DNA of 41,772 bases from an uncultured Anaerolineae bacterium. GTDB taxonomy: Bacteria > Chloroflexota > Anaerolineae > CG2-30-64-16. The DNA lies in assembly GCA_937124585.1 (NCBI GenBank), contig CAKZKT010000092.1, positions 1-41,772 of the forward strand, written 5' to 3'. Shown in pieces: positions 30,042 through 39,240 of the stretch (positions are counted from its first letter, which is position 1; each line of letters begins with the position of its first letter). Both the position numbers and the translations under genes were made by a program. A model generated the notes under the pieces. The model did no database searches. It was not told where the DNA came from and was given only the letters and a program-made list of their open reading frames with translations.

Positions 30042-31099
30042 CTTCTGCCTCCGCCGCGCAACTCCTCGTAGATGCCGATCAACTGACGGCCGATCATCAT
30101 CGCGTCGTGGTAGCGTTCGACATAGGCCCGGCCGCGCAGCCCGATGGCATGGCGCCGGCCGCCATCGGCCAACAACGGCGCCAACACCTCGACCAGATTC
30201 TCCTGATCGGCGTTGATCGCCGGCAGATCGGCCGGATAATGGGCAAGCAACGAAGGCTTGATGTACAGGACAACCGGTTTGGCCAGCGCCATGGCCTCCA
30301 GCGCCGCCAGGCCATAGCCCCCCAACACGAACTGATCCAGGTAGATATCGGCGTCGGCGACCAGCTGCAGCGCCTCGGCCCGCGGCAGGTTCTGAATCAG
30401 GCGAAAGTCGAAGGCATACTGCAGTTTCAACCGCTCGACTGCAGCCAGAACAGCCGCCGTCCCCTTCGCGACCGGCGCGCTCGGGCTATGGACCAACAGA
30501 GGACGTTGTCGGTGCGGGTCGGGCGGTCGCGGCGTGAACTCGGGGAGCCAGATACGCTGGCGCACCATGCAGGGATGCGGAAACAGATCGGGCTGCACAT
30601 GCGGTCTCATGCTGTGACAGGGAAGCAGGCAGGCAACCCCGGCCCGCGCGAAGAGCGCCTGGGTGTGACGCGAGCGGGCCGCGCTTTCCGCGTGCGCATA
30701 TTCGTAGTCGGGGCCGAGTCTGGCGTAATACGGATTATCGGCCGCCTCGACCTCGGGGATGCGGATGTCGGAACCCCAGAACTCCACCAGCCCCGGCCGG
30801 CGCAAAGCCCTTGCCCAATGCAGATCCAGACGAAAGGGAAGCGCTGTAGCACCGTAGTGCCAGTGCAGCACATCAGCCCAGCGGATGGCGGCGAGGACAT
30901 GGGGCGCATGGCGCAGCGCATCCACCAGCCGCCGACGCAGCGGCCGGGACGCGATGCGGATCACCTCCAGCCCCTCGGCCGACTGGATGATGGCCGGGCT
31001 GACCACCAGCCCGCGTGCGTCCACGCCCAGGCTTCTCAGCGCCCGCACTGTAACGCTGGCCTGCGAGGCGATGTTCAAGGGCAGATGCAGCACGCGCAT
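30038..31099 (-). CDS. Glycosyltransferase-like protein
   Basis: 353-residue GT-B-like protein. MRVLHLPLNIASQASVTVRA begins the first Rossmann domain. DVLHWHYGATALPF and GLVEFWGSDIRIPE resemble a branch of glycosyltransferases seen in polysaccharide loci. VHSPSAPVAKGTAAVLAAVE starts the second domain. YGLAALEAMALAKPVV provides the E-x7-type element. It is one base after the acyltransferase gene and overlaps the next gene by 4 bp. Specificity is unknown. Confidence 0.85.
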   Translation of the reverse strand: MRVLHLPLNIASQASVTVRALRSLGVDARGLVVSPAIIQSAEGLEVIRIASRPLRRRLVDALRHAPHVLAAIRWADVLHWHYGATALPFRLDLHWARALRRPGLVEFWGSDIRIPEVEAADNPYYARLGPDYEYAHAESAARSRHTQALFARAGVACLLPCHSMRPHVQPDLFPHPCMVRQRIWLPEFTPRPPDPHRQRPLLVHSPSAPVAKGTAAVLAAVERLKLQYAFDFRLIQNLPRAEALQLVADADIYLDQFVLGGYGLAALEAMALAKPVVLYIKPSLLAHYPADLPAINADQENLVEVLAPLLADGGRRHAIGLRGRAYVERYHDAMMIGRQLIGIYEELRGGGRR

Positions 31100-31100
31100 A

Positions 31101-31988
31101 TCAGCGGATCGTCCTCAGGAACGCGATGAATCTGTCGTGGTCAATGGCAAAGTTGCCCGTCACCCGTTGGCCCGGCGCCACATCGCGCGTCACCACCGAG
31201 CCGAGGGTCACACAGGCGCCATCGCCGATGGTGACCTCGCTGGCGATCGTGGCGTTCGGGCCGATCCACACGTCATCGCCGACCGTGACGCTGCCGGTGA
31301 TCGCGGCGCCGGCGCCGATCAGACAGCGTCGGCCGATCACGACCTCGTGCGCCACATAGACCTGGCTGTCCAGCTTCGTGTCTGCGCCCACTTCGGTGAA
31401 GCCGCCGAAAAGCGCGCGCGCGATGGTGCAATTGGCCAGCACCTCCACGCGATCGTGCAGCCGCACGCCGCCGGCATGAGCAACCGCCATGATCGCTTCG
31501 CCGAGACGCACGAACTGAAACCCCTGCGCGCCCACCACCGTCCCGGCGCGCAGGATCACGTCGTCACCGATGATCGTGCGCGGCAGGACGGTCACATGCG
31601 GCTCGATGACCGCACGGCGGCCGATGCGCACATTGTCCGCCGCGATGCAGGCCGCCGGGCTGACGACCGCATCGCCGGCGACCTCGGTGGGAAAGTCCTG
31701 CCAGTAGAACGTCGTGTGAGAGGCCAGATGATTGTGCAGCAGATAGAAAGCGCGACGGGGCGCGTCGGAGAGCGCCAGGCCGAGGCCGGACGGAATCCGA
31801 TCGGCCAGCGACTCCACCGTGATCACTGCGCACACATGGGCGTTCGCCAGCAACCCATCCAGGAAACGGTCGCTTTCCAGGAACACGAGCAGCGCGGCGC
31901 GGCGATGCGACACGAAGCCCAGCGCGGCAAAATCCGCATCCCGCACCACCTGAAGCGGCACAACAGACGCTGCTTCGGACAGGCGCAT
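31101..31988 (-). CDS. Left-handed beta-helix acyltransferase (LpxD-like)
   Basis: 295-residue protein with an alpha/beta N-terminal domain (about 1-100) and a C-terminal hexapeptide-repeat beta-helix (for example VRIGRRAVIEPHVTVLPRTI, VTVGDDVWIGPNATIASEVT). The organisation and motifs resemble LpxD, which N-acylates UDP-3-O-acyl-glucosamine, but here it stands among sugar-nucleotide genes, so N-acylation of an amino sugar made by the neighbouring DegT aminotransferase is more likely. ATG at 31988 is preferred; a GTG two codons earlier is possible. It starts 12 nt after the Rossmann-like gene. Confidence 0.85.
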   Translation of the reverse strand: MRLSEAASVVPLQVVRDADFAALGFVSHRRAALLVFLESDRFLDGLLANAHVCAVITVESLADRIPSGLGLALSDAPRRAFYLLHNHLASHTTFYWQDFPTEVAGDAVVSPAACIAADNVRIGRRAVIEPHVTVLPRTIIGDDVILRAGTVVGAQGFQFVRLGEAIMAVAHAGGVRLHDRVEVLANCTIARALFGGFTEVGADTKLDSQVYVAHEVVIGRRCLIGAGAAITGSVTVGDDVWIGPNATIASEVTIGDGACVTLGSVVTRDVAPGQRVTGNFAIDHDRFIAFLRTIR

Positions 31989-32000
31989 AAACACCGCCCC

Positions 32001-33152
32001 TCACGCCACGCGCTGGCCCAGCACATGGCCGCGCCAGACGATCTCGGCCTCTTCTGCCGCAAAGCGGCCGACCAACCGCGCGCGCGCGGCCAGCTCGCCC
32101 ACCTTCAGCCCGGCGGCGTGCAGCTCGATCACCGGCCGCGGGCCGAGATCGGCCAGCGTGCGCGCCATGCGCCGCGCGGGCAGATCAATCCCCGGATAGA
32201 CCGGCATCTCGTGCGCCAGCAGGCTGGCCACATCCACCACGCCCGCGAACTGGATCACGGCCGCTCCCGGACAGGCCGCGGCCAGCTCTGCTGCGGTCAC
32301 ATCGCCGGCCGGCCCGATGACCGGATCCGAACGCGTGTAATCGGCGACGATCAACGCATCGGCCCGGTCCAACTCTCCCGCCGCCACACTGCGCAAATCC
32401 GGCAACAGGCGCACCATTGCGCCGGCCCGCCGCAGCCGGTCGGCGATCACCGGGCCGAATCGGTCGCTGCTGACCACGACTACGGTGCTTTTGTGCACCT
32501 CCACCTGGGCTGCAAACAGCATCTTGAGCGCCAGCCAGCCGCTGTAAGCGAAGACCTCCAGGCCGGGGTAATCCTCGTTCGTGGCAATCACCGGAATGCC
32601 GGCCGCTCGACATGCCGCCAGATCCACATCGCCCGGCCGAATCTCCCACGCCTCGCACATCAGCGGCACCACGGCCGTCGGCTTCATGGTGGCCACCGCG
32701 GCCGCGTCGATCGGTCGCACGAAGCCGAGGTTGGTGATGATATCGGCGGCGGCGAACAGCTCCGCCGAGCGCTCCGAGCAGATCTCCACCGCAGCCGTCG
32801 GTCGGGATGGATTCTCGGGCCGCGGGGTGAGGCCTGGCAACATCGGCTGCGCCACGCCCTGCACCTGCACATCCAGACTGCACAGCTCGGCCAGCGCCTG
32901 CGTCTGCGCGATCACCGCCTCGAGCGATCCGTAGCGCGACGCGCGCGTCAGCGCGATCACCCGGTCGGCGCCGGCCAGCGCCGCGATCACCGGGGTGACC
33001 GTGTAGGGGCCGCTGGCGGCCTCGGTGAGCACGCACAGGCCGCGAAGATCGAGCTCGAGGAAAGCGATCGTGCGCCGCATCAGGTCAACCAGCCGGCCCG
33101 GATGCGCCAGGCCCGCCTGACGCAGCACCGCGGAGGCGATGGCCGTGCTCAT
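32001..33152 (-). CDS. Uncharacterised Rossmann-like protein of the polysaccharide locus
   Basis: 383 residues from ATG at 33152, which overlaps the stop of the upstream aminotransferase gene (ATGA); the frame is open further up without meaning. I do not recognise a named family with certainty. The layout resembles NAD-dependent 2-hydroxyacid dehydrogenases: an outer domain with LCVLTEAASGPYTVTPVIAA and ADIITNLGFVRPID, then EVHKSTVVVVSSDRFGPVIA, which could start a nucleotide-binding domain although the usual GxGxxG is replaced, and a C-terminal return to the first domain (VDVASLLAHEMPVYPGID). Coupling to aminotransferase and acyltransferase genes suggests a role in making or modifying a nucleotide sugar. 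No catalytic residue can be named. Confidence 0.75.
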   Translation of the reverse strand: MSTAIASAVLRQAGLAHPGRLVDLMRRTIAFLELDLRGLCVLTEAASGPYTVTPVIAALAGADRVIALTRASRYGSLEAVIAQTQALAELCSLDVQVQGVAQPMLPGLTPRPENPSRPTAAVEICSERSAELFAAADIITNLGFVRPIDAAAVATMKPTAVVPLMCEAWEIRPGDVDLAACRAAGIPVIATNEDYPGLEVFAYSGWLALKMLFAAQVEVHKSTVVVVSSDRFGPVIADRLRRAGAMVRLLPDLRSVAAGELDRADALIVADYTRSDPVIGPAGDVTAAELAAACPGAAVIQFAGVVDVASLLAHEMPVYPGIDLPARRMARTLADLGPRPVIELHAAGLKVGELAARARLVGRFAAEEAEIVWRGHVLGQRVA

Positions 33153-34294
33153 GGCCTGAGGGCCACCGCGAGCGCATCGTGCAGCCGACCCACGACCTGG
33201 GCCTGCTCCTCCGCGGTCAGCGTCTCGTGCAGCGGCAATGTCAGCGAGCGGGCGAACACGTCGTCGGTGACGGGGAAATCGCCCGGCCGATAGCCATAGC
33301 GCGCGCGAAAATAGGTCGTCATGGGCATGTGCCACGTGCCGATGGTCGTCTCGATGCCCTCCCTGCGCAACCGGCCGATCAGATCGCCGCGGCCGGCCGC
33401 GGCCGCAGGCGGCAACAGCACGACATACGACTGATAGACCGGCACCGCACCAGGGGCGACGGCCGGCGGCTGCACGGCCGAACCGGCCAGCAATTGATCA
33501 TAGCGATCGGCGCGTTCGCGACGGGCCGCGATGATCCGGTCGAGCTTCGCCAGCTGCGTCAGGCCCAGGGCCGCCTGAAATTCGGTGAGCCGATAGTTGA
33601 AGCCAGGCATGACGAAATCGGGCCCGGCCGCGTCGGGGTCCTGGCCGTGATTGCGCAGCGCACGCAGTCGCCACGCCAGATCGTCGCGGTCGGTCACGAT
33701 CAGCCCGCCCTCGCCGGTCGTGATCGCCTTGCGCGGATGGAAGCTGAAACAGCCCAATGCGCCCCAGGCACCCGCCGGCCGACCGGCCAGGCGCGCGCCC
33801 AGCGCACACGCGGCATCCTCCACCACCGGAATGCCGTATCGGTCGGCGATGGCCATGATCGCCGGCATGTCGGCCGGCTGACCGAAGGTGTGCACGGGCA
33901 GAATCGCCCTGACGCGGCCGAGCGCCGCCCGCGTGGCCGCCAGTCGTTCCAGCGTCTCGGCCAGCCGGTCGGGGGCCATATTAAAAGTGTCGGGCTGAAT
34001 GTCCACGAAGACCGGTTGCGCGGCGCACAGCTCGATCACGTTGGCCGTGGCCGTGTAGGAATAAGCGGTCACGATCACCAGGTCGCCCGGCCGCACATCG
34101 AGCGCCAGCAGCGCCAGATGCAGCGCGGCCGTGCAGTTGCTGACCGCGATCGCGTGCCGGACGCCGAGATACTCAGCGAGCGCGCGCTCGAAGGCCGCCA
34201 CACGCGGCCCCTGCACCAGGAAGCCGGTGGCCAGCACCTCGCGCACCGCGGCCAGATCGTCCGCTTCGATGGAAGGAATAGTCAGCCGGATCAT
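33149..34294 (-). CDS. DegT/DnrJ/EryC1/StrS aminotransferase
   Basis: 381-residue PLP enzyme that transaminates keto-sugar nucleotides. It shows [15 protein letters not shown] (phosphate binding), [16 protein letters not shown], and the PLP-lysine region [27 protein letters not shown] and [16 protein letters not shown] are family hallmarks. Both ends overlap neighbours by 4 bp (SDR gene upstream, Rossmann-like gene downstream). It is a different subgroup from the WbpE-like enzyme at 36434-37555, so two amino sugars may be made in this locus. Confidence 0.93.
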   Translation of the reverse strand: MIRLTIPSIEADDLAAVREVLATGFLVQGPRVAAFERALAEYLGVRHAIAVSNCTAALHLALLALDVRPGDLVIVTAYSYTATANVIELCAAQPVFVDIQPDTFNMAPDRLAETLERLAATRAALGRVRAILPVHTFGQPADMPAIMAIADRYGIPVVEDAACALGARLAGRPAGAWGALGCFSFHPRKAITTGEGGLIVTDRDDLAWRLRALRNHGQDPDAAGPDFVMPGFNYRLTEFQAALGLTQLAKLDRIIAARRERADRYDQLLAGSAVQPPAVAPGAVPVYQSYVVLLPPAAAAGRGDLIGRLRREGIETTIGTWHMPMTTYFRARYGYRPGDFPVTDDVFARSLTLPLHETLTAEEQAQVVGRLHDALAVALRP

Positions 34295-35244
34295 ATCCTG
34301 GTCCGATAATACGCCGCAGTGCGACGGATGCCCTCTTCCAGGTCAATTTTGGCCTCGAAGCCCAGCAATTCCTTCGCTTTGCGCACCGAAGGGACGCGCA
34401 GCTCGACGTCGGCATAATCTTTGCGGGTGAACACCACCGGCGAGCGGGAATCGAGCACGCGGATCACGGTGTTGGCCAGGCCGTAGATCGTGGTGACCGC
34501 CCGCTGATTGCCGATGTTGAACGACTCGCCGACCGCGCGCGGATGTTCGATGGCCAGCAACACGCCATCCACCATGTCGTCCACATAGCACCAGGCGCGA
34601 ATCTGCGTGCCGTCGCCGTGGATCTCGATGGGATCGTTGCGCAGCGCCCGGATCACGAACGTGCGCAGCGCGCCCTCGCCCACTTGCCCCGGCCCGTACA
34701 CGTTGAACGGCCGGACAATCGTCGTCGGCAGCCCCTTCTCCTGGAAGTAGGCGATGGCCAGGTGCTCCTCGGCCACCTTGCTCACCGCGTAGGTCCAGCG
34801 CGCCTCCCCGACCTTGCCCATCACTGCGTTGTCGGTTTCCGATGAACGGAACGCCTGCTGACCGAATACCTCGCTCGTGGAGAAACAGACGACCCGATCG
34901 CAGCGTGGCAGGCCGGCAGCGGCCTCCAGCACGTTGGCCGAGCCGATCATGTTCACCCGCATCGTCGTCACCGGGCTTTTGATCACGGTGTCAATGCCGG
35001 CGATGGCCGCGCAGTGGACAACGATGTCCGCGCCGCGCATCGCCGCGGCCACATGCGCGGCATCCAGCACATCGCCCTGGATCAGACGCAGGTTGGGATG
35101 ATCGCGGAACGGCTGGTCCTGCAGCGTGTTGCGGGACAGGTTATCGTAGATCACCACCCGATTGTGCGCTACCAGTCGTCCGGCCAGCGTCGAACCGATG
35201 AAACCGGCCCCGCCGGTGATGAAAATCGTCTTACCCTCGATCAT
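34291..35244 (-). CDS. NAD-dependent epimerase/dehydratase (extended SDR)
   Basis: 317-residue extended short-chain dehydrogenase acting on nucleotide sugars. The NAD loop GGAGFIGS is at residues 11-18, a Ser-Thr pair is in [11 protein letters not shown], and catalytic Tyr-x3-Lys is in [23 protein letters not shown] and [16 protein letters not shown] are typical of UDP-glucose/UDP-GlcNAc 4-epimerases and 4,6-dehydratases. A 4-keto product could supply the adjacent DegT aminotransferase. It overlaps the upstream 2-epimerase gene by 14 bp. Confidence 0.92.
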   Translation of the reverse strand: MIEGKTIFITGGAGFIGSTLAGRLVAHNRVVIYDNLSRNTLQDQPFRDHPNLRLIQGDVLDAAHVAAAMRGADIVVHCAAIAGIDTVIKSPVTTMRVNMIGSANVLEAAAGLPRCDRVVCFSTSEVFGQQAFRSSETDNAVMGKVGEARWTYAVSKVAEEHLAIAYFQEKGLPTTIVRPFNVYGPGQVGEGALRTFVIRALRNDPIEIHGDGTQIRAWCYVDDMVDGVLLAIEHPRAVGESFNIGNQRAVTTIYGLANTVIRVLDSRSPVVFTRKDYADVELRVPSVRKAKELLGFEAKIDLEEGIRRTAAYYRTRI

Positions 35245-36310
35245 GGCTCCTCAAAATGCGCACGATATGTTGAGCTGCCCGGCCATCGCCGTAAAACGTC
35301 GGCCGCTCCCCGGGCGGCTGCGCCTGCCTGACCGCAGCCAGGATGCGCGCCCGATCGGCGCCCACCACCACGTTCCAGCCCGCGGCCACCGTCTCCACCC
35401 ACTCGGTCTCGGTGCGCAGCGTGACGCACGGCACGCCCAGCCAATACGCTTCCTTCTGGATACCGCCCGAATCGGTGAGGATCAGCCGGGCGTTCTGCTC
35501 CAGCGCGAGCATATCCAGGTAGCCGACCGGCTCGATCATGCGCGGATTGGCAGTCGGCCCAGGGTCGGCATCCATGCCCAGCGCCGCGATCTGCTTGCGC
35601 GTGCGCGGATGGACCGGAAAGATGACCGGCTCCTCGATCTCGGCGAACGCGGCCAAAATGCTGCGCAGATTTGCGGGATCATCCGTGTTGGAGGGCCGAT
35701 GGACGGTCGCCAGCAGGTAGCCCTTCGGCGTTAAGTTCAGCCGCGCCAGGATCGTCGAGCGCTGTGGCGCGACCGCGGCGAACTGGAGCACCGCGTCGTA
35801 CATCGTGTCGCCGACCAGGTGCACGCCCGCCGTGATCCCTTCATTGCGCAGATTGTCCACCGCGGTCTGCGTCGGGCAGAAAAGCAAGTCGGCGATGTGA
35901 TCGGTCAGCACGCGGTTGTGCTCTTCGGGCATCTCCCGGTTGAAGGAGCGCAGTCCGGCCTCGACGTGTGCGGTCGGCAGGCGCAGCTTCACCGCGGCCA
36001 ACGCGCCGGCCAGCGTGGAGTTGGTGTCGCCGTAGACCAGTACCCAATCGGGCCGCTGCGCCATCAGCACCTCCTCCAGGCGGATCAACATCTGGCCCGT
36101 CTGCCAGCCGTGCGCGCCAGAACCGATCTCCAGGTTAACGTCCGGCTGTGGGATGCCCAGCTCGTCGAAGAAGACCTGCGACATGCCGTAGTCATAGTGC
36201 TGGCCGGTGTGCACCAGATATTCGGTATGTCCTGCCTCGCGCAGCACCCTGGAGACCGGCGCGGCTTTGATGAACTGCGGCCGCGCGCCGATGACGGCCA
36301 CCACCTTCAT
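35231..36310 (-). CDS. UDP-HexNAc 2-epimerase, non-hydrolysing (WecB/WbpI family)
   Basis: 359-residue GT-B-fold epimerase. It has [67 protein letters not shown] and [17 protein letters not shown], all diagnostic. WecB makes UDP-ManNAc. The close homologue WbpI epimerises UDP-2,3-diacetamido-glucuronate, and the neighbouring WbpB/D/E-like genes favour that role here. The ATG at 36310 overlaps the stop of a 40-codon ORF, and no strong ribosome site precedes it, so initiation may depend on coupling. Confidence 0.93.
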   Translation of the reverse strand: MKVVAVIGARPQFIKAAPVSRVLREAGHTEYLVHTGQHYDYGMSQVFFDELGIPQPDVNLEIGSGAHGWQTGQMLIRLEEVLMAQRPDWVLVYGDTNSTLAGALAAVKLRLPTAHVEAGLRSFNREMPEEHNRVLTDHIADLLFCPTQTAVDNLRNEGITAGVHLVGDTMYDAVLQFAAVAPQRSTILARLNLTPKGYLLATVHRPSNTDDPANLRSILAAFAEIEEPVIFPVHPRTRKQIAALGMDADPGPTANPRMIEPVGYLDMLALEQNARLILTDSGGIQKEAYWLGVPCVTLRTETEWVETVAAGWNVVVGADRARILAAVRQAQPPGERPTFYGDGRAAQHIVRILRSHDRG

Positions 36311-36429
36311 CGGTCGTGGCGCTCTGCATTTTCAGGCCGATCAAATGGCCTGCTGGCCTGCAAATACGTGTGAATCATCTCCCGAAAACGATCAAAATCG
36401 CCGAAATGGTCACGGGGAGCTCGGCCCAT
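36307..36429 (-). CDS. Possible 40-residue small ORF between WbpE- and WbpI-like genes
   Basis: ATG at 36429 starts 4 nt after the aminotransferase stop, and the TGA overlaps the epimerase ATG (ATGA). It fills the whole 123-nt gap exactly and would couple translation through it. The product begins MGRAPRDHFGDFDRF and is charged, with a helix-like FREMIHTYLQA centre; no signal or membrane segment. Its third-codon-position GC looks clearly lower than that of its neighbours. No family recognised. It could be a real small protein, a coupling leader, or a gene remnant. Confidence 0.4.
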   Translation of the reverse strand: MGRAPRDHFGDFDRFREMIHTYLQASRPFDRPENAERHDR

Positions 36430-36433
36430 CACA

Positions 36434-37555
36434 TCACTTGTAGGCTGCGGCGACTGCCGCCACCACCGCCGCCTGCATCTCCTCTGTCAGCTCCGGGTAA
36501 ATGGGCAGCGCCAGCGTCTCCTGGGCCGCGCGCTCGCTGGCGGGCAGGTCGCCCGGCCGATAGCCCAGGCCGGCGAAGCATTCCTGCAGGTGCAGCGGCA
36601 CGGGATAGTAAATCTCGTGGCCGATCTTGCGCGCCTTCAGTTCGGCCATCACCGCTGTGCGACGCGTCGTGCGGATGACGAATTGATTGTAGATGTGTCG
36701 ACGGTCAGACTCTTCTGTCGGCAGGATGATGTCAGCGATGCCTGCTTGTGCAAAAAACTGCCGATAACGCGCGGCATTGCGCTGCCGACCGGCGGTCCAG
36801 CCGTCGAGATATTTCAGCTTGACGCGCAAGATGGCAGCTTGCAGGGCATCCAGCCGAAAATTGCCGCCCACCAGCTTGTGATAATATTTCGGCTCCGCGC
36901 CGTGATTGCGCAACAAGCGGGCTCGCTGCGCCAGCTCCGGGTCGTTGGTGACGATCATGCCGCCATCGCCGAACGCGCCCAGGTTCTTCGACGGGAAGAA
37001 GCTGAAGCAACCGAAGTGGCCGATGGAGCCGGCGCGACGGCCCCGATATTCCGCGCCGATGGCCTGGGCAGCATCCTCGATGACGATCAGGCCGTGTCGC
37101 CGCGCAATCTCTATGAGCGGATCCATGTCGGCCATCTGGCCGAACAGATGCACCGGGATGATCGCCCGCGTGCGGTCGGTGATGGCCGCTTCGACCTGCG
37201 CCAGCGCGATGTTGTACGTGCGCGGATCAATGTCCACGAACACGGGCCGGCCGCCCAGCCGATAGATCGAGCCAGCCGTGGCAAAGAAGCTGTACGCGGT
37301 CGTGATCACCTCGTCGCCCGGCCGCAGGTCAATCGCCATCAGCGCCACGAGCAGCGCGTCGGTGCCCGAGCTGACGCCGATCCCAAACTGCGCCTGCGCA
37401 TAGGCAGCGACCTCTCGCTCCAGCGCCTCAACCTCGGGGCCGCCGATGAAGTGTTGGGCATCGGCCACCCGATCTATCGCCGCCCGAATCTCCTCGCGGA
37501 TCGGCGCATATTGAGCCTTCAAGTCGAGCAACGGAATGGGTTGATTCCAGGTCAT
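36434..37555 (-). CDS. DegT-family aminotransferase, WbpE-like
   Basis: 373-residue PLP aminotransferase. [20 protein letters not shown] and [16 protein letters not shown] at the N-terminus, [30 protein letters not shown] and the PLP-lysine segment [16 protein letters not shown] closely follow WbpE-type enzymes, which aminate the 3-keto group of UDP-2-acetamido-3-keto-glucuronate using glutamate. It lies directly after WbpD- and WbpB-like genes, the expected partners. The start overlaps the acetyltransferase stop (ATGA). Confidence 0.93.
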   Translation of the reverse strand: MTWNQPIPLLDLKAQYAPIREEIRAAIDRVADAQHFIGGPEVEALEREVAAYAQAQFGIGVSSGTDALLVALMAIDLRPGDEVITTAYSFFATAGSIYRLGGRPVFVDIDPRTYNIALAQVEAAITDRTRAIIPVHLFGQMADMDPLIEIARRHGLIVIEDAAQAIGAEYRGRRAGSIGHFGCFSFFPSKNLGAFGDGGMIVTNDPELAQRARLLRNHGAEPKYYHKLVGGNFRLDALQAAILRVKLKYLDGWTAGRQRNAARYRQFFAQAGIADIILPTEESDRRHIYNQFVIRTTRRTAVMAELKARKIGHEIYYPVPLHLQECFAGLGYRPGDLPASERAAQETLALPIYPELTEEMQAAVVAAVAAAYK

Positions 37556-38160
37556 GGCAACGGTTCATCCTCCGGCCAGTCCAGGCAGCGCACCACGCCC
37601 GGTTCCACCTCGCGATAGCGCCAGCCGCTCTCCGGGCAGACCATGATCCCCGCTGCGTCGGACGCGGGCAGGCGGTGACCGTGGCGGCTCATCCAGCCGC
37701 GCTGACGCGCCGGCACGCCCAGCATCAGCGCGTAATCGGGCACATCATGCACGACCACCGCGCCGGCGCCGATGAACGCGTAGCGGCCGATGATCACGCC
37801 GCACACGATCGTGGCATTCGCGCCGATGGTCGCGCCGCGGCGCACCACGGTGCGCTCATAAAGATGATGGCGCACGATCTGCGAGCGCGGATTCGAGACA
37901 TTGGTGAAGACGCACGACGGCCCACAGAAGACATCGTCCTCCAGCGTCACTCCGGCGTATACCGAGACGTTGTTCTGAATTTTCACATTATGGCCGATGA
38001 CCGCGTCGCCGGCCACGAAGACGTTCTGGCCCAGGCTGCATCGGCTGCCGATCCGCGCGCCGGCCATGACGTGACAGAAATGCCAGATGCGCGTGCCCGG
38101 CCCGATCTCACACGGCTCATCCACGTATGCGCTGGGATGGATGAAATAGTCGCCAGCCAT
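37552..38160 (-). CDS. Sugar-nucleotide N-acetyltransferase, WbpD-like
   Basis: 202-residue hexapeptide-repeat (left-handed beta-helix) acetyltransferase starting [20 protein letters not shown]. Repeats include [20 protein letters not shown] and [35 protein letters not shown] and [20 protein letters not shown] are typical of WbpD/PglD-like N-acetyltransferases using acetyl-CoA. ATG at 38160 has GAGGT 5 nt upstream and fits the family; an ATG at 38196, adjoining the dehydrogenase stop, would add 12 residues. A 40-residue tail ends [11 protein letters not shown]. Predicted to acetylate the 3-amino group made by the WbpE-like enzyme. Confidence 0.92.
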   Translation of the reverse strand: MAGDYFIHPSAYVDEPCEIGPGTRIWHFCHVMAGARIGSRCSLGQNVFVAGDAVIGHNVKIQNNVSVYAGVTLEDDVFCGPSCVFTNVSNPRSQIVRHHLYERTVVRRGATIGANATIVCGVIIGRYAFIGAGAVVVHDVPDYALMLGVPARQRGWMSRHGHRLPASDAAGIMVCPESGWRYREVEPGVVRCLDWPEDEPLP

Positions 38161-38196
38161 CTCGCACCTCGCTGTCTCTTCAGAACAGATATCCAT

Positions 38197-39150
38197 TCAG
38201 GTCCTGTCGCGCAGAAACGGGTGGGCCACGTCATCGCGCGGAGAGAGCGGCGCCGTGCGGATGCGGTAGACCAGGCTGATCGAGGGGCGCGCGTCCTCGA
38301 TCCCGAATCCCTGGCCGGCCAGCGTCCGTTCGTAGACGCGCGTGTGCAGATCGGTGAAGCCCTCGGTGAACTCCAGCTCCTGGCCGTCAATCGTGATCGA
38401 GCGATAGGTGCTGCGTCGGCCCGGCTCGACCGCAAACGGCAAATCGGCCGGATCCACCGACAGAAACCAGCGAACCCGGGCGCGCTCGAGCTCCAGGAAG
38501 CCGGACATCCGCCGGGGATCGGCGTGATAGACGCGGCTTTCGCCGGCCGGGCCGAACAGCCAGAGCAACAGATCGAAGAAGTGGATGCCGATGTTCGTGG
38601 CGATCCCGCCCGATTTCTCGGCCGAGCCCTTCCAGGAGACATGATACCACCCGCCACGCGCGGTCACGTAGGTGAGCTGGACATCGTGCTGGCAATCGGA
38701 TGCTTCGCTTTGCAGCTGTTCGCGCAGTGCCAGCAATTTCGGATGCACGCGCAGCTGAAGGACCGTGTTGATGCGACGGCCGGTCTCATGCTCCAGCTCC
38801 TGAAGCGCGTCCAGGTTCCACGGGTTGATCACCAGGGGCTTCTCGCAGATAGCATCCGCGCCCACGCGCAGGGCCAGCCGGCAATGCGCGTCGTGCAGAT
38901 AATTGGGCGAACAGATGCTGATGTAGTGGACCCGATTCTCCTGGGGGCCGCGGCGCAGCTTCTCCAGATGGCGGTCGAACCGCTCGATCTCGGTGAAAAA
39001 GGCCACGTCGAAGGAAAAGCTGTCCAGAATGCCGACCGAATCTTTGGGATCCACCGCCGCCACCAAACGGTTGCCGGTGTCGCGAATGGCCCTGAAATGG
39101 CGCGGCGCGATGTAGCCGGCCGCGCCGATGACGGCGAAATTACGACTCAC
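38197..39150 (-). CDS. Gfo/Idh/MocA oxidoreductase, WbpB-like
   Basis: 317-residue NAD-dependent sugar dehydrogenase. NFAVIGAAGYIAPRHFRAI is the dinucleotide site, SICSPNYLHDAHCRLALRVG and CEKPLVINPWNLDAL carry the family EKP motif, and GGWYHVSWKGSAEKSGG plus NIGIHFFDLLLWLFG match the WbpB/WlbA group that oxidises C3 of UDP-GlcNAc-uronate. GTG at 39150 is chosen because AAGGAGG lies 6 nt upstream; a longer frame to 39225 lacks this. It is the first gene of the polysaccharide operon, behind the promoter at 39188-39216. The UDP-GlcNAc 6-dehydrogenase (WbpA) needed upstream in the pathway is not in the window. Confidence 0.92.
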   Translation of the reverse strand: MSRNFAVIGAAGYIAPRHFRAIRDTGNRLVAAVDPKDSVGILDSFSFDVAFFTEIERFDRHLEKLRRGPQENRVHYISICSPNYLHDAHCRLALRVGADAICEKPLVINPWNLDALQELEHETGRRINTVLQLRVHPKLLALREQLQSEASDCQHDVQLTYVTARGGWYHVSWKGSAEKSGGIATNIGIHFFDLLLWLFGPAGESRVYHADPRRMSGFLELERARVRWFLSVDPADLPFAVEPGRRSTYRSITIDGQELEFTEGFTDLHTRVYERTLAGQGFGIEDARPSISLVYRIRTAPLSPRDDVAHPFLRDRT

Positions 39151-39156
39151 ATCCCT

Positions 39157-39163
39157 CCTCCTT
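39157..39163 (-). promoter_or_regulatory. Strong ribosome-binding site fixing the WbpB-like GTG start
   Basis: AAGGAGG on the minus strand, 6 nt before GTG at 39150. Confidence 0.8.
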
Positions 39164-39187
39164 CCAGCAGCCTGAACCGACGCCCGC

Positions 39188-39216
39188 ACTCTATCATCGA
39201 ACAATCCATCTGTCAA
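39188..39216 (-). promoter_or_regulatory. Promoter of the polysaccharide locus
   Basis: TTGACA (39216-39211, perfect consensus), 17 nt, TAGAGT (39193-39188, 4 of 6) on the minus strand. It lies between the udk stop and the WbpB-like gene. All genes from here to 14547 share its orientation. Confidence 0.65.
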
Positions 39217-39240
39217 ACGCATCAAAATCCACCAGGTGCA

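Noticed and set aside
30885-33293. 802-codon plus-strand frame opposite sugar genes
   Set aside because: Spans several coupled minus-strand genes; no motif.
33152-33335. N-terminal extension of the Rossmann-like protein
   Set aside because: Overlaps the coding end of the aminotransferase in another frame and is Arg/Ala-rich; the ATGA-coupled ATG at 33152 fits better.
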